Origin: Cerioporus squamosus
Lineage: Eukaryota; Basidiomycota; Agaricomycetes; Polyporales; Polyporaceae
Direction of reading: 5' to 3'
Length of the DNA: 64,000 bases
Assembly (NCBI GenBank): GCA_022592435.1
Contig: JABYQS010000133.1
Span: 41,649-105,648, forward strand
Numbering within the stretch: position 1 is the first letter of the stretch; each line of letters starts with the position of its first letter. Of the stretch, positions 49,355 through 60,848 are shown in pieces. A program made the position numbers and the translations under genes. The notes beneath the pieces are model-generated. The model saw only the letters and a list, made by a program, of their open reading frames with translations, had not been told where the DNA came from and did no database searches.

Positions 49355-49896
49355 GGTCAAGGAGCGGCCTGCACTCTTGAGAGGACTAATGGCTTCAAGC
49401 GAGGTTGGATGAGGGACGAGATCCGTCAGGCACTTAATACTCTCGGGGTCTTTCAGACTGCGATCGTGGCCAAGTCACTGATGACAGCGGAAACTTGAAC
49501 TCGTCGCACGCCGTGCCGGCGGTATCGAGATCGTTGCTGCGAGCAGACAGTACTTGCAACATATTTTGAACAGGAGATGCGGCATCTACTGTCTCCGGAA
49601 GACACCACCCAGTCAGTGGATTAGTATCGTGGGAGCATCTGCCAATCTACATACTTGTGCAATGTGAACAAGATCATACGGGCAATGGAACCACCGCTCA
49701 CCGACTTGACTTCCCCGACGTCACGTAGGTTCCTGACTGACATGAGATCCCGGAAAGCCGGAGATAGCAGGGTTGCCTCCTCCCAGGCTCCCATGATGAG
49801 GACCAGTGCCCTGTGTCTCCGCCACATCAGATGTCCTTGGGAGGTCACGTCAATACCATACACTCGCTGGAGCTTTGACTGTAACGCACCGAACGT
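49355..49896. other. Spacer with a weak minus-strand frame
   Basis: A minus-strand frame at 49621-49863 (80 codons, MYGIDVTSQGHLMWRRHRAL) is open and protein-like but unrecognised, and no flanking exons could be joined. No other feature is seen. Confidence 0.25.
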
Positions 49897-50904
49897 CTAT
49901 TGGCGCCTTGCATCACTACTTTGATGACGTCCTCTGGCAGCTGCCAAAGCCTTCTCGGCGAACCAAACCGCAGACATGACGCCAGTCCAGTACACGACCG
50001 CTTGGAACGCCGCATGAACAAGGCTCAGGTCAACAATGGGAGTGATCAGCATCAGGAGGCCGCCGAGGATGTATATTCCGAAGATGGTGAGACGTCGTTC
50101 TATCACGAACGCGAAGAGGCTGCGTATGATTGCATTCATCAGCAATCGAAGCCAGACGAACGAGGGCGATACTTACTAGTTCATCGCACCGAAGCCCAGA
50201 GCGATCTGGGGTCCGAAGACAGTAGCGATGGTTCGCTGACCAACTGCCGCATCGGCATCCACGTCGACGACAGCCCCAAGCGCATGTACGCCCGAAGTGC
50301 ACAGGCCGAGGATATGGCCCTTGAGCTTGAGCATCCTTCGGTCAAGACGGCCGCCGCCCGCGATGTACCCAGCAAGGTATGCGAGGTCGATGATGGCACC
50401 ATTAGACAGAGAGTCAAATAGTGGTTGCTCCTTGAGTCGGAATGGCGGTGCGGAGTATTGCCAAGACAAGAACAGCAACAGCGAGACCACGGTAGCATTC
50501 GCTCGTCTGCCCATGGCAAAGGAGGTAGCCAGTACAAGAGCAGTCGCAGTCCAGGCCGAGTACGTGACGACAGCATGGTAAGAGGGATTAAGGATCGTGC
50601 CTTCGAGGCCGTCTACCGTCTTCCTAGTGTTGCGGATATCGGTCTCGTGATCGTAGACATCGTTCACACCAAACACAACTGAAAAGTCATGAGCTCGCAA
50701 AGAATGATAGCCATATAGAGAATCCGTCTTACTGAGAGAGAGCGGAAATGATAGCGAAAGCAGCTGAAAGAGAACGCCCCGCTTCTTCAGGAGATGCCCC
50801 ATGAAACCCTCAGGCGAGTGAACGAGCCCAATCGAATACAGAATGGGTCCAAACAACCAGCTGGCGGGGCGGCTTGTCTTCAACACGACCACCAAGCTCT
50901 CCAT
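49897..50904 (-). CDS. UbiA-family prenyltransferase
   Basis: Starts at 50904 (MESLVVVLKTSRPASWLFGP) and splices over two introns (about 50736-50686 and 50175-50120) to a stop at 49897-49899; ~300 residues. The first aspartate-rich motif is clear (FGVNDVYDHETDIRNTRKT), as is the second (DVDADAAVGQRTIATVFGP), where UbiA enzymes bind prenyl diphosphate through Mg2+. Hydrophobic helices fill the rest (LFLSWQYSAPPFRLKEQPLF, IFGIYILGGLLMLITPIV). UbiA proteins transfer prenyl chains to aromatic acceptors or act as terpene cyclases. The substrate is not predictable, and no obvious biosynthetic cluster surrounds it. Confidence 0.87.
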
Positions 50905-51159
50905 GTCGACAGTTCGCTGCGATACAGGGGAATCGCGGTGGAGGGGCTCACTCGAGTTAACTGAAGCTGCTTGACTTCTTGGAGCTCTGCAGCCGCAAAG
51001 CTCAACGTGGCAAGTGTGACAACTGTCACACGGCCGTGACGCATCCTCCACTGCCCCGCATACTGTAGAACGAGATACAGTCCCTTGGACCCTTGCGTAT
51101 GTTGCACAGACATTCGTAGAGTCAAAGGGCATGGAAAAAGGGACCAGAAGTAAAAATTA

Positions 51160-51231
51160 TGGACGTTGAGGGGTTTGAACCCTCGGCCTCACGCATGCAA
51201 AGCGTGCGCGCTACCACTGTGCCAAACGCCC
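51160..51231 (-). tRNA. tRNA-Ala (anticodon UGC), no intron
   Basis: Read on the minus strand from 51231: acceptor GGGCGTT pairs with AACGTCC, the anticodon stem CACGC/GCGTG encloses loop TTTGCAT (anticodon TGC), and the T arm GAGGG-TTCAAAC-CCCTC is perfect. The D arm is GCAC/GCGC with one mismatch. 72 nt including discriminator A. A run of five T follows four bases downstream on the minus strand (51152-51156 as A on plus), a typical RNA polymerase III terminator. Confidence 0.95.
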
Positions 51232-51505
51232 GGTATATTACATTCGTTACATAAACAATAATATGCACAGAAAGGTCGAAATGAGATGCAATGTGCCAAT
51301 CACCATGTGCATGCGCAGACTCAGGCACCGGGAACCTGTACCAAGTACCGTAGACTACGTACAGTAATATGTGAGGTGCACACAATGCCAAAGGTCGCAA
51401 GCCAGACAGAGGTCTTGAGCGTCCGGAGATTGGTAGCGATCAGATCTCGTCAATAGGTCCGATGGCCGCCTGGGCAGCGAGTCCGACACACGGCAGGCAT
51501 CACGG

Positions 51506-51676
51506 CGTTTCGGACGGGACAAAAGGCATGACGATAGGCGCAAAGTGGCCGCGCGAGGTTACCTTTCAGCCAGGTTCCAGTCGGAAAGGATGCCTTTTGG
51601 CCGGTTGCTCTCTGAAATGGGCCAAAAGGTATCCTCGCGCGGCGTATATGTCGCGCCTTTTCGCCCGTCCAAAACG
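51506..51676. mobile_element. Palindromic MITE-like foldback element
   Basis: The left arm (51506-51568, CGTTTCGGACGGGACAAAAG then GGCCGCGCGAGGTTACCTTT) is the imperfect reverse complement of the right arm (51612-51676, ending CGCCCGTCCAAAACG). A second internal inverted pair, GGATGCCTTTTGGCC (51588-51602) and GGCCAAAAGGTATCC (51620-51634), sits nearer the centre. About 170 bp, no coding capacity. It lies between the tRNA and the 3' end of the GPI-anchored protein gene. Target-site duplications were not identified. Confidence 0.65.
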
Positions 51677-51763
51677 CGGGTATGTCTACGGTGACAACAG
51701 CTTGGATAGCAAGCGGCGAAGTACTGACCCGCCACGCACATCTATGTAGATGCTGACCATACA

Positions 51764-52529
51764 TCAAGCGAGCATCACAAACGCCATCCCTACTGTCCCC
51801 AACGCCATCACCAGCATCGACCCCGCCACACTCACGCCGGAGACAGCACCGTTCCCCTGCCCGTCCGCAGTCTGCGCCGACGGCCCTTCGCCTCCACCCG
51901 TCGCAGAAGCGCTCCCAGATGCCGTGGCCACACTCGCGCTCGCACTCGCACTCGGTCCCGAAGCTGGGCCCCAGTACCAGAGGCAGAGGGCGCTGCAGGG
52001 GGCGCCGTCGCCCCTACAGGGACGGCAAACGCGCTCGCACTCTCCGTCTTGATGCCAACAGTCCTAACGGACGCAGAGCTAGACAGCACAATCGTGCACA
52101 CCGCGACGCCGTCTTTGATGCCGCAGTCGTCGTGGAGGATCCCCCCGAGGGCGGACACGTCCTCAACGAGGTGGAGGTCAGTGGGCCCTGCGACCATCGT
52201 CGCTGCAGAGTCGTGAGGTTAGCCTCCGCAAACGATAATCTGAAGCGGACGTGGGCGCACCAATGGGAGCGGCTGTGATCGTGTCGCTAGGCTGGCCGTT
52301 GCCGATGGCCCAGGTGGTGTGCCCTGCACTGTCGGTGCCTAGGAACTCGGCAGTGACTTCGGAAGGTTGTGCGTCAGGGATGAACAGCGACACCACAGCC
52401 GCATTGGCCGCATCTGGAGTTAGAATTGAGGTGAATGTGAAGTCGGTCAGATAAATCTGGGGAAGACTCACGGGGTGCGAAGAGCGCTGCTGATAAATAA
52501 AGGAAAGGAATGGCAGATGCGCTCAGCAT
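51764..52529 (-). CDS. Secreted, probably GPI-anchored Ser/Ala-rich protein
   Basis: Start at 52529 gives a signal peptide (MLSASAIPFLYLSAALFAP). Two introns with GTGAGT/GTGCGC donors lead to AANAAVVSLFIPDAQPSEV, GTDSAGHTTWAIG and MVAGPTDLHLVEDVSALGG, then a cysteine pair (DDCGIKDGVAVCTIV), an Ala/Ser-rich region (SASASASVATASGSASA) and a C-terminal hydrophobic tail (GSMLVMALGTVGMAFVMLA) typical of a GPI signal. The frame changes by one base at the GGGG run (minus strand) at 51969-51972. Adding one G restores a continuous frame, so an assembly deletion is the simplest explanation. Such proteins are common cell-wall or surface proteins in basidiomycetes. Confidence 0.7.
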
Positions 52530-53096
52530 CTCGTCAGATCGTTATCTAGGTTGAATTTGATAGAAGGACCCGGGGGATGCGTCAGGCGAGATCGCCGGGG
52601 AGACTTCAACGAGAGGCGAAATGGCAGTGGCAAGCACGCCGGGTTGGCAGGAGGATAAAAAGACAGGAAAGCGATGCGCCGCACGCGCCGTCGCCGTCGC
52701 TCCTTATACCAGAAGGATTATCAACAGCGAGACGACCATCAGCGAGTTTGACATGAGAAGATCAACCGCGGCAAAGTGCGGCGCGAGAGCAGACCTCACA
52801 GTGCGCCAGTCTCACGAACATCAGCCAGCCATGTAGCGCAGCATGCACTGCAACTCACCGCAGCTCACGGTCAGCATCAAAACTCGACCCGAAACCGAGT
52901 CTTAAGCCCGGGGGCCGGGGCGCAGAACGCTTACTCAACACACACGGTGGTCCTGCTGCGAGAGCAACGATCGCCACTGGCAGGAACGAGTGCAGCCAAA
53001 CACGAAACGCGGCCACAGGATAGCAAAACAAGGAAGCGCCCAAGAAGATACAGAGACATAAAGTACGCGTCCTCGATGCGACGGGTGTCGTCCTCT

Positions 53097-54321
53097 TCAT
53101 TCCATGCAAACCAAAGGCAGGCTACTTCGCAAACGATTGTATACCTGCCCCTGCAGCGTCGAGTTGACATCGAGCTTGTTCGATGCGCTGATCACCGAGA
53201 CGCTGGCATAGCAGCCTGCAACATGATTGACCACTTCGGTCTCCCTCGGGAGGTGGTCCGAGCCGCACGTCTCGTAGTCCGTCTCGAAGAGGTTCCACAC
53301 GAGACGCGAGAAAACCCATTTGAAGCTCTCGGACGATGTGCAGTTGTCCGTGATCGCGGCGTAGTTGACATTGACGATTGTGTCCGCCGGGAGGAACGGG
53401 CCAGGTGTAGAGGTGAGGGCGGTGAGGAACTTCAAGGTGAGGTTGGAGTAGACTTGCGCCGCGATGGTGGACTCGGCGGTTGGATCGGACTCGAGCGTGG
53501 TATACGAGACCTCAGAGCCGCTGGCGCCAGAGAAGGCAGCTGCAGGAATACCTGAACGAGCTGCTTCGCAGGCAGCGCCGCTGTATATGTTCAACAAGTC
53601 AGCGTCATGCTCGGGAGATGACGGCCGTAGCAGACGCACACAGTGCCCGAGAGGAGGACAACGAGGCCCAAGTTGTCTGTGCCACTTGTCAGCAAGATCA
53701 CCAATCAGGTTCAAGCAGGAGACTCACTGCCGACGTTAGGCCCGCTCACCACGAAATCGGGCTTCGCGCCATCGAAGAATTGCGGCGCGAGCGTTTGGAT
53801 GCCGTACCTGGCTGCGTCCACACTGGCTTCCGATTGCATGGTGAGGTTAGATCGGCCGAAATGACATCAAACTCACGGGTATCCGTTGACGTAGTTGAGA
53901 CGCGCTGCGAACCAGGAAGAACGAGGGGTTCCAGATGGAGAACTGTCTGCGCGGATAGGGAGGGGGTTGCTCACGGTTTGTCGCGTTTGCACCAGTCGCG
54001 GGAGAACCAGTGGGGCAAGTGTTGAACTCGCAGGGCTCAGTCAGAGGAGTAGGGGTCTTGGACAGCGAGCCCCTCCCCGACTGGTTGAGTGCGGGAGCGG
54101 ACAACACCACCTGCGTGCGACAGGACAGCTCTCAGCTCTCGCGTGTCATATGCTCCCATCTCGCCCAACATGTAGAGAACACGCACGTTGTGTCCGGCGT
54201 TCAATAGTACATCGAACTGCTGTCGGATCTGCGCGGTCGCCCATCCGTCGTCGTCGGATATCACGATGTTGGTTGCCGCGACGAGCGCAGGAAGGAGGGG
54301 AAGGACGAGCGCGAACCGCAT
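53097..54321 (-). CDS. SurE-family 5'/3'-nucleotidase / acid phosphatase, secreted
   Basis: Start at 54321 (signal peptide MRFALVLPLLPALVA), stop at 53097-53099. After splicing the SurE fold is evident: NIVISDDDGWATAQIRQQF (family: SNDDG; the Asn is Asp here), VVLSAPALNQSGRGS (the Ser and NQSG loop), TEPCEFNTCPTGSPA, ARLNYVNGYP..RYGIQTLAP, the FVVSGPNVG metal-site loop, SGTVGAACEAARSGIPAAAF and GCYASVSVISASNKLDV. Between NATN and SSPSGTPRSSW a 28-nt spacer (minus strand GTGAGC...CGCGCAG) must be removed or a base is missing. It cleaves nucleoside monophosphates or phosphate esters. A related gene lies at the right edge of the window. Confidence 0.88.
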
Positions 54322-54843
54322 CCCGACTGGAGAGGGGGAGAAGAAAGAGAGCCAGAGGATACCATGGGCCCCCGCGGTATATATATGTGTCAAGCGAGGA
54401 GGTCAAGAGGAAGACCATATGGGTCGATCGCAAGAAGCCTGAGGGCGACGAATCTGACATTGGACCGGGGAGCAACACGTTCGTTGCCGAGTCCGTCACT
54501 TGGGCATGACGCTGTACATCCAGCCGAGCGGTGTCCTTCTGGGTGACCTAGTGCGAACGTGCAGCCCTTGGCTTCTCTGCCAGAGCAGCCAGACACCGTC
54601 AGACGAGAGTGACAGAGAGACTCACCCGGGATGCCCGACGGAGGAAAGCTGCTCCGTCTGATTGGTCCGACGCGCCGATCCGGACAGATCACATCGGGAG
54701 ATCCCATCAACGTCCTCCTTCAAGATAAGATTAGATAGAGAAATTGAAGTCGATCATTTCCGGAGTCAGAACTCGCCGCGCCAACCTCCAGGATCTGCTC
54801 TTTCTCCCACCAACCACCACCTCGAAGTCTCTGCGAATACCCT

Positions 54844-56384
54844 ATGGCTATATCCCAGTCTCAGAACGGAGCTGCGAACGGCGACGCCGCCGTTGCTACA
54901 CCTGCAGAGCTCGATGTACGTGCTCATGCGACTGTCATTCGTACTACCTGCTCACACCCCACGAAAAGGCCTCCAAGCTCACAATCAACCTCGCGACGCA
55001 GCTCAAGACTGTCCCTCCTGCAGCGGAGCTGAAGTTTGGTCAGGCAAGTCTTACATCCTGTGATCTTCCAGTTCCGCCCGTTTCTGACGTCCTTGGCAGG
55101 TCTTGACCGACCACATGATGATCGCTCATTACGATCCAATCCACGGATGGTCCGCGCCCGAGATCAAGCCTTACGGACCGCTTGCGATTGACCCTGCGAG
55201 CTCATGTCTGCAGTACGCGACGAACGTCTTCGAGGGAATGAAGGTACGTCCACCTTCTGTGGAGTGGAAGTGGAAGGGGCCGCAGAGCAAACAGTGGAGT
55301 CTGGTCGTCCAGAGGCTTGTTTCCACTTCCGCACTTATCATCACGACCTCTTCTGCGCACTCACAGACAACTTCCGCAGGCGTACCTTGGACCTGACGGC
55401 ACACCCCGTCTGTTTCGTCCCGACAAGAACATGCAACGCATGGAGATGTCCGCCGGACGCGTCGCGCTACCTCCGTTCGACACGAACGAGCTGCTGAAGC
55501 TCATCAAGAAGCTCGTCTTGATCGAGAAGCGGTGGATTCCCACCGTCAAGGGCCACAGTCTCTACATCCGTCCCACCATCATCGGCACGCGTGACTGTAC
55601 GTATCCTCGTTCTTCCCTATGCTCATCAGCTACTCATGAGTCTTTGCAGCTCTGGGAGTGGCGGCGTCCGACTCCGCCACCCTGTACGTGATTCTGTGCC
55701 CGACGGGTCCGTACTTCCGCAGCCCGCGCCCGGTCAACCTCCTCGCCGTCCAGGAGCACGTCCGTGCATGGCCCGGAGGCACGGGCGGGTACAAGCTTGC
55801 CCTCAACTACGCACCCACCTTCAAGCCGCAGCAACTCGCCGCGAAGCTCGGGTACGATCAGTGCCTGTGGCTCCTCGGAGACAAAATCACCGAGGCGGGT
55901 GCGATGAACTTCTTCGCTGTTGTGCGGAGAGACGATGGTGGTTAGTACCTTCCATCTGCACGCGTCAGCAGGAAGCTAACATCATTCGCCAGATCTGGAC
56001 ATACTGACTCCCCCTCTGGACGGGACGATCCTGCCCGGCATCACGCGTGACTCAAGCCTCGCACTGTGCGCCGCGCACCCTTCGCGTACGACTCTTCCCG
56101 GACTCGACCCCTCGATCCGTCTGCACACGTCCGAGCGCATCCTGACGGTCCCGCAGCTCGCAGCCTGGGCGGACGAGGGCCGCCTGCTGGAAGTGTTCGC
56201 GGTCGGTACCGCCGTGGTCGTCGTCGCGATAGGCCGTATCGGCTACGACGGCAAGGACATCACCCTCCCCGAGTACGAGGGCTCCCTGGGTCCCGTTGGG
56301 CGGGGACTGTACGACCGCCTGACCGACATCCAGGAGGGTCGATTCGAGTGGGAGAACTGGTCTGTCCCGTGCGATTCCGAGTGA
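54844..56384 (+). CDS. Branched-chain-amino-acid aminotransferase
   Basis: Six exons from ATG 54844 to TGA 56384 give ~395 residues with an intact frame. Family blocks in order: DHMMIAHYDPIHGWSAPEIK, YATNVFEGMK, GPDGTPRLFRPDKNMQRMEM, SLYIRPTIIGT, ILCPTGPYF, the PLP-lysine segment GGTGGYKLALNYAPTF, DQCLWLLGDKITEAGAMNFF and the C-terminal GTAVVVVAIGRIGYDGKDI. It transfers amino groups between leucine/isoleucine/valine and 2-oxoglutarate. The N-terminus (MAISQSQNGAANGDAAVATP) is not an obvious mitochondrial presequence, so a cytosolic form is more likely. It is convergent with the Pus3 gene, with 157 bp between stops. Confidence 0.95.
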
Positions 56385-56541
56385 CTCCAATGAGCTCGGA
56401 TGGATGTCAAACCAAAACAAAAAGGGACTTGAGGGGCACATACCAAAGTGAATGTAATTCTGCTGTATTTAGGGGGTGCATGTACGTCTAGATTTAGAGC
56501 TACAATTTGTATACCGCGTCTGCATGTGCACATGCGAGCAA

Positions 56542-58017
56542 CTACTCGTCTCCCTCGTCCACAACTGCCGGTGCAGCTTTCCGCCCGAGCTTCTTCGCAC
56601 CACGCCCGAGCCGGTACCGCTCGTTCACCTCGTCCGGCGTCGGCATGCGCTTCCGCTGCAGCAGCGGGACGTACGTGCCTAGCCGCTTCACTATGCCCCC
56701 TCCAAGCGGGACGCTCATCATCGCGCCAGGGTGCAGCGGCTCGACGCCGGGGGCCCCAAGCGGGAAGTACTGCTTCGGGGGCTTGTGGTGCGCCTCCGCC
56801 GCCTTCAGGAAGTGCTCGTCCAGCGCCGCTGTGATCGTCGCGCGCTCGAGGTCGCAGATCATGCCCGGAAGCGGGCTCTTGGTCGACTCGCCCGTCTTGG
56901 GGCTCGCACGATCCGTGCGCCAGTCGAGCACGCCGTCGTCGTACCCGCAGTCCCACAGCATCAGCGGCAGCGGATCTGCAATCAAGTAGTCCGGCTTCCC
57001 CGTGACGACCGGGGCGGGTCTTCGCCTTCGCGGAACGGCGGGAGTGGGTTCGCGGGGTCCGCGTTGAGCAGCGCGGTCATGACCGACGGCTTCTCGAGCC
57101 GGAGCCGACGAGGAAGAGGATGCCCATGATGTGCCGCACCATGTTGTACAGGAACGCGTTCCCGCGCAGGTTGAAGACGTACAGGTCCCCGTGCGCGTCC
57201 GCGCGGTCGATCGTCGCGGAGAGGATGCGGCGCGTGAAGGCGGTGATCTGCTTGCTCGCGTCGACCTTGCAGAGGTTGCGGAAGTCGCGCTCGCCGACGA
57301 GGCGCGCGGCCGCGTCGGACATCGCGGCGAGGTCCAGCCCGCGCGGGGAGAAGAAGTACTTGTAGTGCCGCCAGCGGCAGCTGAAGCGGGCGGAGAACTC
57401 ATCCGAGACTGGCGACCAGGCAAGGACGCGGATGGTGGGAGGGAGGATGTGGTTGAGACCGAACACGTACGGGAACTCGACCTCTGAAGATGGGGGCTCA
57501 GGCGGGTTTGGAGTTGTTCGTAGGAGGTTCGTCGAAGTCGTCCATGAGACCAAAGTCTCCCTCAGACCTGGCCCGTCCTCCGATGTCTCTGCAGTCGTGG
57601 GGTGCTCCGGCTCTGCACTCGCTGCTTCATCCTCTGCCGTGGCTTCGACCCAAGCGTGCTCCTGACCCACAGACTGACGACCTGCCCGCTCGCGCTCACG
57701 CCCTTGTCCGTCCTCCCGCACCTCTGCCACCCGCATCCCTCCAGTCCACCGGCGCGGTCGACAAGTCTCGTGTGCACAAGTGCGTCGAAGAGCACTCCCT
57801 CGACGGTCGGAAGCGCGGGGTCGCGCTGGTACTCCATTCCACCGTAATGGATGCCGTTGTACGTGAACTTCAACGCGATCTTGCGCTTCGGGTACGCGTT
57901 GAAGTCGAATGGCTTGCCCTGCGCTTGGGTGGGTGGGCGTGGTCGGTCATGGTGAGGGTCCAGATGCTGCAAACGCGCAATCAGCTCTTCTCTGGACCAG
58001 TTTTTGTAGGGCTCCAT
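56542..58017 (-). CDS. tRNA pseudouridine synthase, Pus3/Deg1-type
   Basis: Start at 58017 (MEPYKNWSREELIARLQHLD), stop at 56542-56544. TruA-family blocks: KFTYNGIHYGGMEYQ, CGRTDKGVSASGQVVSL with the catalytic Asp, FPYVFGLNHILPPTIRVLAW, FSCRWRHYKYFF, FRNLCKVDASKQI, AFLYNMVRHIMGILFLVGSG and the Pus3-specific LMLWDCGYDDGV. Pus3 makes pseudouridine at positions 38/39 of the anticodon arm. No intron is needed, but the frame breaks three times, each at a short G or C run (57649-57651, 57099-57100, 57011-57014). Adding one base at each restores the family sequence. This points to base-calling deletions rather than pseudogenisation, since all other residues are conserved. Confidence 0.88.
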
Positions 58018-58980
58018 TCTCGTAAATCTTGCATAGGGTCGTAAGAGACGGTAGCTGAAGCCACCGGGCATGCAACGAGCGAGCTATACGTACTGCAAGC
58101 CGTCCGCAGAAGCTGGTCCGAGGAATCGATGATGACGAGCAAGTTACGAGCAAGAACAGGATGAAGTTCAAGTCAGGATGTCCTTTGCAGAGCGTCTCGT
58201 AGATCCCAAGTCATGCGCGTCTATGGACCAAGATCTAGATCGAGCTTACCTTCACCTCTCTTCACGTCCAGTACTGTGTGATATGGATTAGTACCAACTG
58301 CTAGTCCTCTTAGCACCATGCACTCCTGCCTTCCGACAGCCTACGCACAGCCTATGGACGCTTTTGCAAGCACTTCGCAAGAGTTCACTTCATAGTTCAT
58401 TTACCAGCTTGACGTCAACCGAAGGCATAAAAGAAAGCCAAGTACGGTCTCCTTATTGTCGGCAAATTCCGCCTCTTCTAGCAGTTGAGCAGCATCGCGG
58501 CGCGCAAACGAGGCGGTGTACTCGGATTTCGAAGGGTGGACCTAGTCGTCGTCCTCTCTGTCCACCACCATGAGCTCGCCATTTGGAGACTCGACGAACG
58601 TGAAGACGAACGCGCCTCCGGCTGCAAATCCTTCTCCGGACCTCGCGTCCCGCTCGCCCGAAGCCCGTACGTCTGGCCCGTGGCGGCGCGGAGCGGGCAA
58701 CTGCATTGACCGCGTCTCTCCGCAGCGAGGGTGAAAACGACCGATCTGCCCGATGTCGAGGAGCAGTGGCAGGAATTTCCTTCAGACGGCGACGTGCACA
58801 TGACGGAAGCTCAAGGTGCGTGTCTTAGAACTCCGTAACGCGTGCGGCATTGTGGCTGATCTCTATTGCGCCGCGCCACACCCTGTAAGCAGACGATCTC
58901 GCGCCTGCAGGCCTGTTTGACCATGTCGAGGTGCGTGTGCATGCCTTCGTTCCCGATCGACCACTTATTCTCGTCCCATC
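58018..58980. other. Divergent region between Pus3 and otubain genes
   Basis: Contains the promoters of both genes. A plus-strand frame around 58733-58818 (VKTTDLPDVEEQWQEFPSDG) is protein-like and could be an upstream otubain exon or an upstream frame; splicing into 58981 was not resolved. No other gene is seen. Confidence 0.35.
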
Positions 58981-60118
58981 ATGTCCCAGAGCTTTCCCGG
59001 GGATGTCCTCGACGATATTCCCAACCGGCCACTCATCTCGCCTCTCGCACCAATGCTCACTCTGCGTGAGGAGTACGTGAACGGATCCCAGTACTTCGTC
59101 AAGCAGATCGACTATCTCATCGCCCAAGGCTGGATCGGTATACGGCGCACTCGCGGGGATGGTCAGTCTCATGCCATGCGCTTCCTCCGCAATCTCCATA
59201 CTGACGCCTTGCAGGTGACTGCTTCTATCGCTGTGAGCGTGCCACTTGTCGCCGAGGTATCCACGAATAGCTTCGCTCACGTCACTGGTGTTTGCAGCCC
59301 TAGCATTTGCGTACATCGAGAACATCCTCAACGCCTCGGACACGATGCTTGCGGCAACCGGGGCGCTTTCGGTTCTCGAGGCGTCTCAGCCGCAGCTCGA
59401 GCAAGTGGCTTTCAGCGACTTGTCTTCGAGGACTTCTACGACTGCTTGGCGGGCTTGATCAACCAGGTCATCAACCCGGGTCCCGACGGCCAAGTCTTGA
59501 ACATCAACACGCTGTTGGAGGCCTTCAATAATCCGGAAGGTACGGACTTGTGACGAGCCTTGCGGTCAGACGGTAAAAGAACGATCGTTGACGTTTCCTC
59601 TCGCACAGTGTCGAACTCCATCGTCGTGTACTTGCGCCTGCTGACGTCCGCGGAGATCAAGACGAACCCGGAGATTGCGGCATTCCTCATCCACCCGGAG
59701 ACGGGCGAACAGATGGACCCAGAGAGCTTCTGCAACAACTTCGTCGAGGCCGTCGGGAAGGAAGCAGGTGGGGGCAGCCGCGAGCTGATGCGCGCGCGTT
59801 CTTCTCGAGTCTCGTGCACGTCTTCTCATGCGGACCCTGCAGATCATGTGCAGATGAACGCGCTCGCGACTGCGCTGAAGGTGAACGTCAACGTGGCGTA
59901 CCTCGACGGCCACGACCAGCAGGGGAAGGTGTCGTTTGTGCCCTTCCAAAACGCGCCATTCACATTCCTGGAGCCGGTCAACTTGCTGTACCGGTGAGTG
60001 TGGCCTTCCTCCCTATCTGCGCGCGCACCGTGACTGATAAGAACGCACGAGCCCTGGACATTACGACATTCTCGATCGGCGAGATGCAGATCCCATTCCG
60101 CCGTTACTCGTGCAATGA
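58981..60118 (+). CDS. Otubain (OTUB, peptidase C65), deubiquitinase
   Basis: Start at 58981 (MSQSFPGDVLDDIPNRPLIS), stop at 60116-60118. Splicing gives PMLTLREEYVNGSQYFVKQI, the catalytic GDGDCFYRSLAFAYIE (Asp and Cys), FEDFYDCLAGLINQV, LLTSAEIKTNPEIAAFLIHP, ETGEQMDPESFCNNFVEAVG, KEADHVQMNALATALKVNVN and the catalytic-His motif RPGHYDIL. It cleaves ubiquitin chains. There is a one-base frame break at 59420-59423 (SDL|VFEDF), where one missing G would restore the family sequence; the rest is intact. Five or six short introns. It may have an additional upstream exon. Confidence 0.9.
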
Positions 60119-60848
60119 GTCCTCGAATGCAACCGGGAGCGTATCATAATCCTGAGGTTTCTCGGAGCTGTATCGCCACGCGGGGTGGCATGTACGCTAT
60201 GTCTTCTTGTGCTGAAACAACGCCTGTACCCTGTGTCTCATCCTGTATCTCCCAATCACGATATCAGCGCACTGCTCTGTAGCATGAGAACGCGTTCAGG
60301 AACAAACTCAAAGCAGGACACCCCGAGGCTCTGCCGCGTAAGCCAGTCGCGTTACGCAGCCATCACAGTCACGCAACGCGGGTGCGTCACGAGTGCACTG
60401 GTCCGTGCGGGAGCTCACGTGCGTGGCTGTCACATCTGCTTACCTAAGGGGTTGTTTAACTCTGATTCTCACCCGCGCAAGCCTGCGCCCCCACCAAGGC
60501 AGAGCCCTCTCACCTGCAGCCAGCCCAGCCAGCCATTTTCCTCTGCCTGTACGCCGCCTGCGCCTAGCGCTGCCCCCAGTCCCAACACACTCGCCCACCA
60601 CACACTCTCCCCCTTCCTCAACTAAATCAAGGTGTGTATAGGGCCCCTTCAGCTGTTATCTGATGCCTGCGCGCGATCGATACGTGTCCGCTGTCGTCGT
60701 CGACGACGGGGGCGGGGTGCGGGGCGCCGCGTCGCGCCCAGACGCGTGCAGGGGGGACGCGTCGCGGGCGTGTTGGCCCCCTCGACGCGGCTCCACAAAG
60801 TCTCGCGACGTGTTGAATGTGCTGCTGACGATGTTGGCGACCCAACAG
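60119..60848. other. Intergenic region upstream of the HMG-box gene
   Basis: No gene is supported. The stretch 60470-60630 is C-rich (CCCCCACCAAGG..., CTCTCCCCCTTCC), as often seen just upstream of strongly expressed fungal genes, and probably includes the promoter and 5' UTR of the HMG-box gene. Confidence 0.35.

Noticed and set aside
52776..53555. 259-codon plus-strand frame
   Set aside because: It overlaps the recognised SurE gene on the minus strand, which has clear family motifs; low-complexity Arg-rich composition.
56731..57487. Plus-strand frames opposite Pus3
   Set aside because: Antisense shadows of a conserved coding gene.
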